A DNA stretch of 26,543 nt. It comes from Lingula anatina. Taxonomy: Eukaryota > Brachiopoda > Lingulata > Lingulida > Lingulidae. Under the pieces are notes generated by a model. That model was not told the DNA's origin and searched no databases. It was given only the letters and a program-made list of their open reading frames with translations. Positions 1 through 10,716 of the stretch are shown in pieces. The translations under genes and the position numbers were made by a program. The first letter of the stretch is position 1. Every line of letters starts with the position of its first letter. The stretch is taken from NCBI RefSeq assembly GCF_001039355.2, contig NW_019773879.1, positions 1 to 26,543 on the forward strand, in the 5' to 3' direction.

Positions 1-386
1 TAAAATTGCTTAAAGAAAAGGATGAGCCCTGAAATATATAGAATCCCCCCTCCAAAAGAATAAAAAGAAAAAAAAAAGTCCTCCGCTTCCATAGTAGATG
101 CACAATGTAACATCCACATCAGGATTATTCTCTCCAAACTAAGCGATTACTTGCCATACCATTCTTTTTTTTTTTCACATAATTATATAATGAAAATATA
201 TAGTCAATGTTCAAGATGAGAAAATAACCAAGTTACCATTTAGAGTTCACAAACTTTCCATATACATTGATCGTGGTGAGAAAATATGTGTTTGTGGGAG
301 AAGACATTCATCAAACTGCACATTTTTTCTATAATCAAAAGTTTTAAAAACTGTTAAGTGTAATTATTTTACAAAGTACCACTTAC
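1..386. other. AT-rich noncoding stretch
   Basis: A/T runs (for example about 70-80 and 166-175) and no open frame of note. If the exon model is right, this is intron downstream of 387-454 on the minus strand. Confidence 0.5.
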
Positions 387-454
387 CACATAAAAACAGG
401 TGGTTAAAATATTGGACCTGCTTCTGAAGCATATGAGTCAGTTCCACAGGTGAT
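387..454 (-). CDS. candidate internal exon, 68 nt, unidentified gene
   Basis: Minus-strand acceptor AAGTTATTTATTTATTTCTAG is followed by 68 nt and the strong donor TTATGTG|GTAAGTGG. The open frame is one base, then 22 codons beginning SPVELTHMLQKQVQYFNHLF and ending LC, then G left over. The frame starting on the first base ends in TAA. The peptide is helix-like with an aromatic/hydrophobic end. Its phase continues 1616-1685 exactly. The following exon, beginning with two bases, would lie outside the window or in the AT-rich first 380 bases, where I see no good candidate. Product unrecognised. Confidence 0.48.
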
Positions 455-1116
455 CTAGAAATAAATAAATAACTTTTAGTAAATTGAAAGTGCAACCAAG
501 ACAGAAATATTTCTTTGATGAGCAACAAAACTTTGTTCATAGATCAATATAATTATCTCAAGACAGCATTTTAAAAATATTTTTAAATATTTTGTTTAAG
601 TCTGTATAACGTCATTCAACCAAAACAATACACACACACATACAAATACAATTATAAACAATAAATAATTTTAAAAAATCATCCTCAATGTTCACAAAGT
701 CCTCTTTTTGTAATTGAATCATGATAATTTAAGAACTAATCCATGCATTCGGAAAGACAAATACCTTTGGGATTAGTTTATCTTTTTGGGAGCATATAAT
801 CCAGTAATTTACAGACTCTACCTAAAGTAATTGCCCCTAATAAGCTTTTTTCACATCCTATTTCTCGTTATGCTCTTTTTTTTATCATTGTCATTTTTAA
901 TCAACCTATTTAGCATTACTAGTCTAGCAAGTCATTAATGTGGATTTGCTAACAATTAAAAAGAGATGCAACTTCTACCAGTTATATGCCGTTATTATTT
1001 GTTCATACTTAAGAATCTGCAAATACATCTCCTCACCTTTATCATATCTGTATTTAGAAAAACACCCATATTTCAGAAAAAAAAAAATGAAAAATCAGTA
1101 GTTGGGTTGGTGCAGG
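455..1116. other. AT-rich noncoding stretch
   Basis: No supported gene. Contains a short CA-rich patch near 630-650. In the model it is the intron between 1616-1685 and 387-454. Confidence 0.5.
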
Positions 1117-1475
1117 GATAGATGAATGGGTGGGTATGTGGGTGGATGTTGGGTGTAAGGTTAGATGGATACACCAATGTATGTGGGTGGGTGTTGGGTG
1201 TATGGGTACATTGTACATTGTCAATGTGTTTGGATAGATGAATGGGTGGGTATGTGGGTGGATGTTGGGTGTAAGGTTAGATGGATACACCAATGTATGT
1301 GGGTGGGTGTTGGGTGTATGGGTACATTGTACATTGTCAATGTGTTTGGATAGATGAATGGGCGGGTATGTGGGTCTGAGTTGGGTGTATAGGTATGTGG
1401 TAGATGAATAAGTAGGTGGGTGTTGGGTGTATGGGTGGATGGGTGGTTGGATGGATGGGTGGATGGATAGAGAGA
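1117..1475. repeat. 116-bp G-rich minisatellite
   Basis: Units begin with GATGAATGGG at 1121, 1237 and 1353, a period of exactly 116 bp. The first two units (1121-1236 and 1237-1352) are identical by eye. The third begins the same way, then degenerates into GGGT/GGAT tetranucleotide-like sequence up to about 1475. The small open frames on both strands here are by-products of the repeat. Confidence 0.9.
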
Positions 1476-1615
1476 TGGATATGCTGTATATACATGTATA
1501 AATAGATAAACACGAGTACAGCTAAACCGCATGCTGTTTCATCATAAATCTATAACAATAACAGCTTGAGGAGAAAATCTTTTAAGTATATCAATTTTCT
1601 TGCACTTGCTCTTAC

Positions 1616-1685
1616 TCAGTCACCTTCTTCGCCAACTCTTCCAGTTTATGATATAGACCCTGGTCAATATATTTGTCTACCGCCT
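1616..1685 (-). CDS. candidate internal exon, 70 nt, unidentified gene
   Basis: Minus-strand acceptor TGCTTTTCTCTCACACCCAG, an excellent pyrimidine tract, is followed by 70 nt and the donor GACTGA|GTAAGAGC. Only one frame is open: AG, then 22 codons reading AVDKYIDQGLYHKLEELAKK plus VT, then GA left over. Without splicing the frame would end at TAA directly across the donor, so a terminal exon ending ...KKVTE is the alternative. The left-over GA plus the A opening 387-454 makes a Glu codon, giving an exact phase match to the next candidate exon 1.16 kb away. The peptide looks amphipathic-helical. I do not recognise the protein. Confidence 0.5.
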
Positions 1686-2403
1686 CTGGGTGTGAGAGAA
1701 AAGCATTTCAATTAGCATTCTGGGCCTAATTCCAGCACATGCAGCAAAACTGGTGCAAAAAATATTGTTTTGAGATGTTGAATCTAACAGGACAGCTGCA
1801 ACCCAAACTGCAATTATTCCAACTTTTTCGTCTTTGTCAAATGTCATACGAGTGCACACTTGCAATTGCCATACTCTTGTTTACGCATCTGTGATTGTCT
1901 TATATTGTTTCTGTTACGGACAAATGAATGATTTTAGGAAAGCATTTTTATTGTTTTTTTTTTAACCAAAGCATGAAATATTGATCGTACCTATAGAAAG
2001 TTAGGTGTTGAAGAAAGAATTGTCTATTTAGCACTGATGATGACCTACCAAAAGTATGTCTAAATAAAAAAAAGCATAATCATTTCAGAATATGTTCACA
2101 TATTCACAAAAAATTAACGAAAGAATTTCATAGTGGGTAATGACAACATATTTCATATTAAATCAAAGAGCTTTAGCTGACGATCAAAGTTATAAATATA
2201 ATAGTGAGTGACTTTCCAACCAAAAAGGACATCAATGTTAAACAAAAGCAGTGTAAATTGTGGAAGCAAAAATTTTAAAAAAATGAAAAGCTCCAATATC
2301 AAAGTGCGCATTATTGCACAAGATGTGTAATGCCTCACTGACTAAAGGCCTATAGTCTGTATAATTGAAGTACATTAGGAAAGGCAAGGGGGATGACTTC
2401 CAA
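1686..2403. other. noncoding stretch, no supported gene
   Basis: AT-rich. A 62-codon minus-strand frame at 1677-1865 overlaps the better-supported exon 1616-1685 in another frame and has no further support. One copy of a short dispersed repeat lies at 2127-2159. Confidence 0.4.
2127..2159 (+). repeat. 33-bp dispersed repeat, copy 1
   Basis: TTCATAGTGGGTAATGACAA and following bases match 3148-3180 at about 28 of 33 positions, same orientation. The two copies lie on either side of the 63-bp array. Confidence 0.5.
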
Positions 2404-2722
2404 AATCAATACAATGTAACACTGTGTAACCAACAGTTAGTATTCTACTCAGTGTTATCCTGAAGCTATGGATACAATGTAACAGCATGTAACCAACAAT
2501 TACAATATTGTACTAAGTGTACTTGCGATAATGAATACAATGTAACACTATGTAACCAATAGCTACAGTATTGCATTCAGTGTTCTCCTAAACTATGCAT
2601 ACAATGTAACGCTATGTAACCAACCATTACAGTATTGCACCTAGTATACTCCCAAACTACAGATACAATGTAACACTGTGTAAGCAACTGTTACAGCATG
2701 GTACTCTGTGTAACTGTAAGAT
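2404..2722. repeat. 63/64-bp minisatellite, about five units
   Basis: The core ATACAATGTAAC recurs at 2409, 2472, 2535, 2599 and 2663 (spacing 63, 63, 64, 64). Each core is followed by a variant of GTAACCAAC and by a variable half-unit. Units are clearly diverged, so this is an old array. Confidence 0.9.
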
Positions 2723-4093
2723 ATCTGTACCAGAATAATAGGAAAGAAATTTTGATAAATGAATAAAGGGCTTCCATTACTGGGTATTACAAAGCATAAA
2801 AACTGGTAACTCCTGCTAAACAAATTTGTTTCCTAACCAGAATCTAAATGAAAAAAGATGTACCCATAATTCAAATAACTACCTCAAATATAGTGGAAAC
2901 TGAGGACAGAATAATGCATAGGACGCTGGACCTACACAATAATTAAATAAGGCAGAGGTAGCCTAGAGCTGATCCTGCCATGAATAATTCAAATGACGGA
3001 ATAGACACTGCCAATTACATTAATTGGGTAGACAAGAAATACATTACATCACTGTACTCTTAGTAATACATTTGACCAACACATCAACAGTGTCACTAAA
3101 AGTGAGGCAAGACAGTTATCAAATAGGCTAGAAAAAAAAATGAACAATTCATAGTGTTTAATGACAACACATTTTATAATTTAGTAAAACTTGTTATACA
3201 AATATTACAACTAAACAATAACATGCATGAGGAGCCCATAGTCCCTTCCTAATGAGTCAATAAAGTATTTATCATAAAATTATGTAACAACTGCATAATT
3301 ATCTGACATATGACTCTTTAATAACTATAGCATTCTGTTCAGAGGTTCAATCATGTTGATGAGGTTGTATGCTTATACAATGTGTGACAGTTTTTAAAAC
3401 GATTAAGTCTTGCTACTGGTTTGTTTTAAATGTGAAAAAAAAAAAGCATAACAAACCCATCATCTTCTTATCATTGTGTGAATGCATTATAGTTGTGTGC
3501 TATATCAGTATATCTATAATTATCTAGCATCTTACAAAACTGATATACTGCACATGAAATGATTAAACTTTTAATTTTAAAACAGTAAAAAAAACAGTAG
3601 AAAAAACATACAACTTACTCTATCAATGTTGCACTATATCATTCTAAAATCGCACCTTCCCTCACACCTGATATACCTTAATTGACTAATGGCTCAGGTT
3701 GACAGTGACAAATGTAGCCGGAATAACTTAACATAATGACAACCATTTCATACACTGCTAAACATATGGTGAATCATGCTTCTGATATATCTTACGCCTT
3801 CAAGCATCTCTCAAGCTGTCTTACATACATGTGTATGATCAAAATTGTTGTAATAATGACGGAATTGATCATGTAGAGAAAAACTCAACAGCAAAACCAT
3901 TACGACAAAGAATACTGCACTTGCAACATGTAAGGTAGACCAATGATCCAAAAAGACATTAATTTTCTTATTTAACCGACAAAAGTTGCCTCTCTCTGCT
4001 GAATCCTCATTTTATCATATCTTCTATTCACTATCATAATTAATGCAACAACAATGATAATAATACCTCTATAAAATTATGTAATGTTATCAT
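2723..4093. other. AT-rich noncoding stretch
   Basis: No supported gene. Contains the second dispersed repeat copy (3148-3180) and an A11 run near 3435. A GTAAGT-like minus donor near 3617 has no open segment behind it. Confidence 0.5.
3148..3180 (+). repeat. 33-bp dispersed repeat, copy 2
   Basis: Partner of 2127-2159 (see that entry). Flanking sequence does not obviously match. Confidence 0.5.
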
Positions 4094-4336
4094 CTACCTC
4101 TTTGTGAATCTAGCACCAAGGAATCGCAAGATGCCTTCCAGTTGGTTCACTGTGCCAACAGCATCCAACTAATTGGTAGCTACAGCTATCTCTTTCTGCT
4201 GATCTCAGCCAGCAAATTCAACTTGCCAATGACGACCTTTCCTAAAATCAATACAATCTTCTACTTGACCCACTGCAATTAAATCTGCATTTCTCTCCTC
4301 AGTAATCACACTACATGCAAGTGGTAGTTTTTTCTG
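4094..4336 (-). pseudogene. decayed minus-strand coding segment with two internal stops
   Basis: One minus-strand frame of 80 codons, from 4336 down to a TAG at 4094-4096, reads like a protein but is broken by TGA at 4205-4207 and TAG at 4169-4171. Pieces include ITEERNADLIAVGQVEDCID, then FRKGRHWQVEFAG before the first stop, and NQLEGILRFLGARFTKR after the second. It is preceded by an acceptor-like TGATTGCAG. Two readings are possible: a relic of a mobile element or processed gene, or only its last third as a real exon, 4097-4168, bounded by CCAATTAG and GAG|GTAGAT. That exon does not fit the phase of its neighbours. No family was identified. Confidence 0.3.
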
Positions 4337-4893
4337 CAATCAGACGAAATCTTGTTAGTTGTCTTCAGAGATGGTGCTCAGTCTGCATGCAAACTTTAGT
4401 TGAGTTGCAGTTCAATTTCTGATAATATGCATGCTTTCTGACTTACTATGGTTTATGTTTTTTAAATGTCTTTATCATAAGCATCATTAAAATTGCATAA
4501 TCGTACCAATCTTTTGCCGACTGTTTTGGCATACTGGTATCTGTAAGCAATATTGTTCAAAATTAATTTTATCCTACTGCATTTTAGTAGGAATAAATAA
4601 ATAAATAAAAGTTTGACCCAAGATACAAATAAACATGTATCTATAGTTTTTATAATTATTCACCCATAATAATCTATCCATTTAGAATACATATGTATAC
4701 AATAATACTGGAATTCAGAAGAATTGTACATTTAATTTCAAGATAATATTTTTTAAAATTTACCAAGATAATTTCTTAGCACCAGGAAATAAATATTGAA
4801 ATAAGTGAGCCAAACTTTGAAAAGAAGACTGTTCACTCCCTTAATTCCTGTACAATTTAATTCTGTGGCATATAATATTCTGTGTTCTAAAAT
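4337..4893. other. AT-rich noncoding stretch with a short hairpin and (AATA)n tail
   Basis: CCTACT (4573-4578) and AGTAGG (4586-4591) form a small hairpin, followed directly by (AATA)4 at 4592-4608. This resembles the 3' end of a retroposon, but no body was recognised. Confidence 0.3.
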
Positions 4894-5445
4894 GTTTATC
4901 ATGTCATGTCACATACGTCACATTTTAAATCAAGTTATGCCATGTCATGTATTAAAATGTCATGCCATATTATATTATATAACACTACATCATGCACATT
5001 CAGTACATCACAAGTTTATTTCACATAATTTCATTGTGACAGTACCAGTATTGCGAACTGCAACATATTAGAAAAGATACAGATACACAATACACAATGT
5101 CATGCCATACAATACTTAATGTACTATCATATGCCTATATTTCATCATATTATGTCATATCATGAAATATTTCAAATAGGGTCATGCTATATCACTCTTT
5201 TTATCCCCAGGGCACAGGTCATGCCAACCCCTACCACAATATTTCATATAAGGACATCATGTCTTATTAATAATGTTTTCACATCATGTCATATATATTT
5301 CATTAACTAATCATATCACATCACCACATAATATTTCACATATATAACATCATGCTACATCATGTTTTCACATCCTGTCATATATTTCAACATATCATAA
5401 TCATGCCAATTTTGTCATGTATCAAATATCATATATCATATCAAC
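4894..5445. repeat. degenerate TCATG/TCATA simple-sequence tract
   Basis: Dozens of copies of TCATG, TCATA, CATAT and ATGCCA occur in irregular order over about 550 bp. The plus-strand open frames at 4805-5071 and 5119-5310 are made by this tract and are not credible genes. Confidence 0.7.
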
Positions 5446-5856
5446 AATAATTACACTATCCACAGACAGTTATAAATAGCAGTGCTCTGTCCCTATAGTG
5501 GACCCACCCCAGCCGCCATGAAATCCCAGTTGGTTTCCCTCTGTATAAAACTAGACTTCTCAGGTCACATCTCAGGAGCACTGCATGATGTACTTATGCA
5601 TCATATGGTAGCCAGTACCTTGGAGAATTTTCAGAGTCAATTTTCTTGAGATCCCTACAGATTACTACCAGATTCTGTAAGAACTTCAGGAATCAATAGA
5701 TGACTTCTTAAGGTTCCTGACATGCAATTGGCAAAGTTTATTATTAGTGGTAAAAAAACTTGCAAATACATACTCCAAATCCTTGCTGCAAAAGGTACCT
5801 TTATCTCATATGTCATGGTCATCTGGATACCTGGAAAGGTCTTATTCGCTAATACC
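5446..5856. other. noncoding stretch, no supported gene
   Basis: Slightly less AT-rich, with no splice-bounded open segment. The small frames on both strands run into the MITE at 5857. Confidence 0.4.
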
Positions 5857-6021
5857 CAGGGGTGGATCCAGAGATATTTCCTGACAGTCTTCCAAATTAT
5901 CTTTATTACCATCCTTCATTTTGACCGTCTTTCGACAGAAAAAAATAGATACCTGCCAATGTAAACTTAAAAGTCTGACCGTCTTCCAGAAGACCCAGAA
6001 GACAGCCTAAATCCGCCCCTG
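5857..6021 (+). mobile_element. MITE family A, copy 1 (165 bp, hAT-like termini)
   Basis: Starts CAGGGGTGGATCCAGAG and ends ATCCGCCCCTG, giving inverted termini. It is flanked by a perfect 6-bp target duplication AATACC (5851-5856 and 6022-6027). It shares its whole length with copies at 10044 and 24615. The interior carries three GAC-A/C-GTC-type repeats (GACAGTCTTCC, GACCGTCTTTC, GACCGTCTTCC) and a GTCTTCCAGAAGAC palindrome. There is no coding capacity. The CAGGG terminus suits hAT elements, but their usual 8-bp duplication is not seen, so the superfamily is tentative. Confidence 0.85.
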
Positions 6022-6727
6022 AATACCTGCATCTTATCTGTGAAATTATATTTTATTTGGTACATTACTGCTCAAGTCATTGAGAACTATACCAATTGCA
6101 AGCAGCTGCCAATAAACAATTGGTTTGTCACTGTTTAAGTCACTGAAAAAAAAATGATTGGTGAAAACACCAAAAAACCGTACCAAACATTGTGCACCAC
6201 TAACACTCATTGGGTTCATTACTTGTTAATCAGTATGAGTGTAGTGTACACAACTTCACAGCAAAAATTCTATCACATGGCTGCTTTTCCTATTGAACTC
6301 AACATGAGCAATTCATCACTGGCACCATAAACAGTTAAAAACTGTTTCTGCATACAAAAATTAAAAAAAAAATTATAAAGCAATTACTGTCCTGTTAACA
6401 ACAAACTAAAGCTTTAAAATTTGAACTTCAGTTTCATCTGTTGAGGTCCAAACCCATACTTTCACATTTGTACCAGCTCTAAGCTCATTGCCAAATGGCA
6501 TACATAAATCAGCATAAAAAATAATAAATAGTTTATGGTTTTCTTAATTATAACATTCTCTGGAGACACTGCAATCTGATTTAAGCTTCACAAATACCTC
6601 TGTCTGTTGAGGAATAACTCGTATGAACCATATTGTGCCAGCAGAAAGTGCTGTGTGACAGCAAACTATAACATCTACAATTCTTGCTACATGGTGCTTA
6701 GTATGCCCACTAGCTGATTCAGAGTTT
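6022..6727. other. noncoding stretch, no supported gene
   Basis: AT-rich with A runs near 6150 and 6363. TAGCTGATTCAGAG at about 6711 recurs at about 20934 and may mark the edge of another old repeat. Confidence 0.4.
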
Positions 6728-6740
6728 GGGGGGGGGGGGG
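6728..6740 (+). repeat. G13 homopolymer
   Basis: Thirteen consecutive G, an assembly-sensitive run. It is followed to about 6920 by a less AT-rich segment ending in C-rich sequence (6900-6912), which may be an unrecognised repeat. The minus-strand frame 6687-7052 spans it and has no independent support. Confidence 0.9.
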
Positions 6741-7888
6741 TATCAGTGGAAGGCATGAACTACATGTACATGTTTTTGATGCTCTCTTAATTGTTTTGGC
6801 ATATAAACACATTTTTGCGAGAAGCCAGTATGGAAGGGGATCTCTTGTCCCTTTGCCCACTTCTGCGTGCCCATGGGTTGACCTAAACTGTATCCTGGCC
6901 CTCCCCCCTCCACCAAAACACATTCTCATGCATGTTATCCAGTAACAGAATTTGATCAATATAGAGCAGTCGGTATCAGGACTGTGCAGCTTAATCAAGT
7001 CAGTGAAAACCCTACGGAGAGCATAACACTGGATAATCACCACACGATTCACTAGCTATTGATCACATTTCCCCAGGGAGCACCTTATGGGGCATAAACA
7101 CAAGGGGATCTGGATGCAGGATCTAAATACATATTGGTTTTAACAAATAGGTGGTGAATAGGTTCGGGGAAAAAAAGGCAAGGTTTAATTTGTGGGAGGA
7201 GATATGCATGGATAGGGGTGCCAAAATTGAAGCATGTGTAAAAAAAAGAACAAAATTGGTTCTTGATGGAGAACAGAGGGTTCTAAACCATTGGAGTCAA
7301 CGATTATGATCGTATGGAATCCAAATTACAATTAAGTACGACAAGTTTAATGGCCATTTTGCATTTGAGTTTGAAGTGCATTTCATTGCATTATTTGTAG
7401 ATCAATATCACACAGAATCACACAGATGTCCATGTATCATGACTATTATTTAACAGTAAAAAGCACACTATATGGCATCAAACACTGAAGTACACATGTA
7501 GCAGCCAAATTCAACATTTCGCTTGTTTTTGATTACCAAACTTACCATGTTTGTTTCTCTGTCCTAACAATGATAACTCTTTTATAGCCTGGGGTATCTG
7601 ACCTCATGGGAGCAAAATAGAAGTTGCATATTTCCATCTTTTCTCTAGAACATTCTATACCATAGTAGTCAACCCTGAGGGTATATGACATGTGCTGTGC
7701 ATGTTAAAACACAAGACAAACAACTGTGTTCACTGGCAGAATTAGAAAAGGAAAGTAAAAGGCAATTATTTAAATTACATACTAGTATGATTAGATATTC
7801 CTTTTTATCAAAAGTAAAAAAAATATTGATTTATTACTTTTTTATTGTTTTTTTGGAAAAAGGTGATTCATGGATAGTGTGCGAGCCT

Positions 7889-7890
<2 letters not shown>
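6741..7890. other. noncoding stretch; one weak microexon candidate
   Basis: No supported gene. At 7546-7588 (minus) a 43-nt segment lies between CCCCAG and ATG|GTAAGTTT and is open in two frames. Its phases do not join cleanly to both neighbours, so it is not called. Confidence 0.35.

Positions 7891-7926
<36 letters not shown>
7891..7926 (+). repeat. (AC)18 microsatellite
   Basis: Uninterrupted AC dinucleotide run. Confidence 0.97.
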
Positions 7927-7928
<2 letters not shown>

Positions 7929-8542
7929 AAAAGTGGGTCTCCAAAAACTACAGGGTACCAAGTCTAAACCTGATCAAAGTTGACTAGAACGATGACTAAA
8001 GCTAGAGAAAATAGGAAAATAACCTAAAACAAACACTAAGATTTTCATCTGCTTGAACCTTGAAAAATGCTATACTTTCACTACTCTAAAGCCAACTCCT
8101 ATAGTATGATACCTCATACTGCCATCCCATGTCTCAGACTGTTATTGACAAAATACGAGTTTATTTAACCACTATCTAACAGCAGCAGCAGACATTAACA
8201 ACATTGTCTGCCCTTGTCAGTACAACCATTCATCACAAGATGGCACCTTGATGGTGCGGTGATTGCAGTACTTAATGCCAACTGTCACCTCCAGACAGGT
8301 GAGAAAGGATAAGGCCATTTAACCTGACAAAACACCTGTCACAACATGAAGACTTAAGGAGTACTAGGGGTTCATGGGTCGCTACCTTCGTTTGACACAA
8401 CCAATCATATGTTTGAGTTCATAGATCAGGATTTACAGTCCCTCAGCTGAACATGTTTATCTGTGGTATATATGTTTTTCTCTAAGAAGCCGTATGATTT
8501 TAAAATAGATGGAAATTTGAACCAAGATTTCCTATGACTCAC
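7927..8542. other. noncoding stretch with a moderately GC block
   Basis: About 8100-8420 is richer in G+C and has a hairpin formed by ACAGGTG (near 8294) and CACCTGT (near 8333). It could be a conserved noncoding element; this cannot be tested without alignment. Confidence 0.25.
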
Positions 8543-8577
8543 TTGTTTTGCTTTTTTCTAGTTTATATGTTTCAGTT
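8543..8577 (-). CDS. possible microexon, 35 nt
   Basis: Minus-strand acceptor GATAATTGATATTTTCTAG, with a good pyrimidine run, is followed by 35 nt and the consensus donor ACAA|GTGAGTCA. Only one frame is open: one base, then TETYKLEKSKT, then one base. This phase accepts the AG left by 12545-12621 and supplies the A that precedes AG at 1616-1685. The peptide is Lys/Thr-rich and low in complexity, and the segment is AT-rich, so it may be a chance match. It competes with 11429-11510 for the same place in the model. Confidence 0.2.
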
Positions 8578-10043
8578 CTAGAAAATATCAATTATCTTAA
8601 TTTTTTCAAGATTTATATGCACAGATAGAGAACACACAGCGCTTTACAATATCTGAAAGATATCAAACAATAGTTTAGAATATGAGCATGAAAAGTATAG
8701 AATGCACTTATATTACGTACAACTGAAGTAAAAAGTCACACAGAATGCAAGAAATCACACTTACATATTTTATAAATGAATTAATCTTTTTTCTCATTTT
8801 CACCATATGATTTCATTACTGTTCATTTCACTGGATCAACCCCAAGCAATTCTTAATAACAATCAATAGATGTGTTTTAACAAAACCAAAATAGCAATTA
8901 CTTCCCCATCATAAAATCATGAAAAGTGCTGTCAAATCCCTTCAATATTACATGATAAATTCTTCTGAAATATATGTCAAAGTGATCCATCAATCTATTC
9001 ATTTTCCAAATCATGATACATTGTATCAGCAAAAGGGCTGCCAATCTATCACTGTGCAGTGCGCAATGATGATTGATGTCCAATGGGGGTGTATTCGGAG
9101 GTAAATGGATGATGGCGAGCCAAGTACAGAAAGTGTCGAGACGTTGACAAGACCAGACAGTGTTACACAAAGAGATATATGTCATCCCTTACCCTAAGGT
9201 TTGACACCTTTTAACAGTTTGACAGCTAGGGCAATCATACATTTAAATCTGCATTTGGTTCAGTTTAAGTGATGGTTTTAAGGGGAAGCAACTGACACTG
9301 ATCTGTGAGAAGTCCATGCTTTCATTCAAACATTATATTTTAAGCAACATATATATACTTGTAGGAGTTGGGAGGTTTGAGCAAAACACTCTTTCTGACC
9401 TTTCTATGTCATTTCTCAGAATGGGTTAACAAATGGGACAAAAAAAAGATCCACCTTTTTCTTTTCAGAAAATGACCCCTCCCCTCTTTTGCAATCGCTA
9501 AACTACAGACCCAACCTGTGTATGAGAGCTTGAACAAGACTTCTGCCAAAATTACCCATTGTGTTAGTGGTTCTTATCAGATTGTGTCAGACTATCGCGT
9601 CTTAGCCACAGCAGTGATCTGTTTCTAGGCTTCCTCTACTAGCACAATATACCTATAACAACATCTAAATATTTTAGTTTTATCAAAAATCAATAAAGAA
9701 AATATAAAGCAGTTAAATACTTATAACCAGGTTAATCAGTTAAAATTAATAGCCAATAGCCAAGATAGTTGTATCTTGATTTATGAAGTTTTTAATCACA
9801 TGCCTCTTCTCCCAATTCTCCACTACTGCATCATTATATTGATAGACCACTTATTTATCATATAGAACTAGTACATAAAAAATTTATTTTTTCTACAACA
9901 TCTGAGCTCCAAATCTGAGCTTCACGCAATGCAAGTCACTGGCCACAATTAAGGTTGCATTTACAATTAGGAATCGTGTTAATCTGATTGCAATCAGCGA
10001 GAGTCCTGGCATAGCTTGAACTACCTATAGGATAGTTTAATTG
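8578..10043. other. noncoding stretch; possible conserved block 8880-9190
   Basis: About 8880-9190 has balanced composition, several TGTCA/TGACA and TGATTGAT motifs (typical TALE homeodomain targets) and overlapping small frames on both strands, a pattern seen in conserved regulatory DNA. The rest is AT-rich with nothing recognised. Confidence 0.25.
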
Positions 10044-10211
10044 CAGGAGCAGATCCAGAGCTATTAACTGACAGTCTTCCAAGTTATCTTTGTTGATTCA
10101 TCATCCAATTTTGACCATTTTCCGACTGAAAAAATTACATATCCGTCAATGTAAATATGAAAATCTGACCATCTTCCGGAAGACCCAGACGACGGCCTAA
10201 ATCCGCCCCTG
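10044..10211 (+). mobile_element. MITE family A, copy 2 (168 bp, most diverged)
   Basis: Same element as 5857-6021. The left terminus has decayed to CAGGAGCAGATCCAGAG (two G-to-A changes), while the right terminus ATCCGCCCCTG is intact. Flanks AATTG and TATTG suggest a worn 5-bp target duplication. The minus-strand frame 10064-10342 is largely this element. Confidence 0.82.
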
Positions 10212-10249
10212 TATTGTGAACGCACCTGAAATGAAAGTTTGACTGAACA

Positions 10250-10442
10250 CACTGTCAACTTTCTCCCTGACAGATATCCTAAAACCAAACAGAATTCAAC
10301 ATAACAAGATAAAGTTACTGAAGTCTGCATCAACAACAGCATTCTTAGCCCAATGTGCAGGAGTTAAAATCAAGACTCCTTTGTAAACATTGTCAAATTT
10401 CTCTCTGAGCAAAATCCTGAAATCAAATAGAATTTAACAACT
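10250..10442 (+). repeat. old 138-bp-spaced duplication
   Basis: 10250-10304 and 10388-10442 align without gaps at roughly three quarters identity (for example CTGTCAACTTTCTCCCTGA against TTGTCAAATTTCTCTCTGA, then AATTCAACA against AATTTAACA). It lies just downstream of MITE copy 2. Confidence 0.55.
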
Positions 10443-10716
10443 GTCTTAAGAAACTATGACATTTGCAAAAGATGGCTGCATGATGATGGGAGGAACAAGC
10501 CAGTTTAGGAAAAAAGGGGGAAAAAAACATGCAAGAAACTAAGGTAGCTCATGCTGAGTGTGGTTAAAAAAAACTTCATTGATGGCAGGTTGTATTAGAA
10601 TATAAATGTCTCACCTGGGCCTTCTTGGTTTATCCCAGACTCCAAAGCAAAAATTCTAAACCCCTCGAAATACACACCCCCCTTCAGGGGTACATAAATC
10701 CCACACAATAGCCCTA

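Noticed and set aside
1165-1532. ORFs on both strands across 1165-1532
   Set aside because: Produced by the 116-bp minisatellite lacking stops; low-complexity translation.
1677-1865. 62-codon minus-strand ORF
   Set aside because: Runs in another frame through the acceptor and into 1616-1685; no splice signals of its own.
3600-3700. GTAAGTTG minus donor near 3617
   Set aside because: All frames behind it contain stops before any reasonable acceptor.
4805-5310. Two plus-strand ORFs rich in His, Met and Tyr
   Set aside because: Translations of the TCATG/TCATA tract.
7546-7588. Minus-strand 43-nt segment with GTAAGTTT donor
   Set aside because: Open in two frames; the frame that joins 1616-1685 cannot follow 8543-8577, and the other creates a stop at the next junction.
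10064-10342. 92-codon minus-strand ORF
   Set aside because: Most of it is antisense MITE copy 2; parallel frames appear in the other copies (24561-24770 and 5655-5912), so the similarity is due to the repeat and not to a gene family.
10615-10655. Minus-strand 41-nt segment with perfect donor CCCAG|GTGAGACA
   Set aside because: Two open frames and a poor acceptor (GGGGTTTAG without a pyrimidine tract); it could replace 8543-8577 in phase, but evidence is thin.
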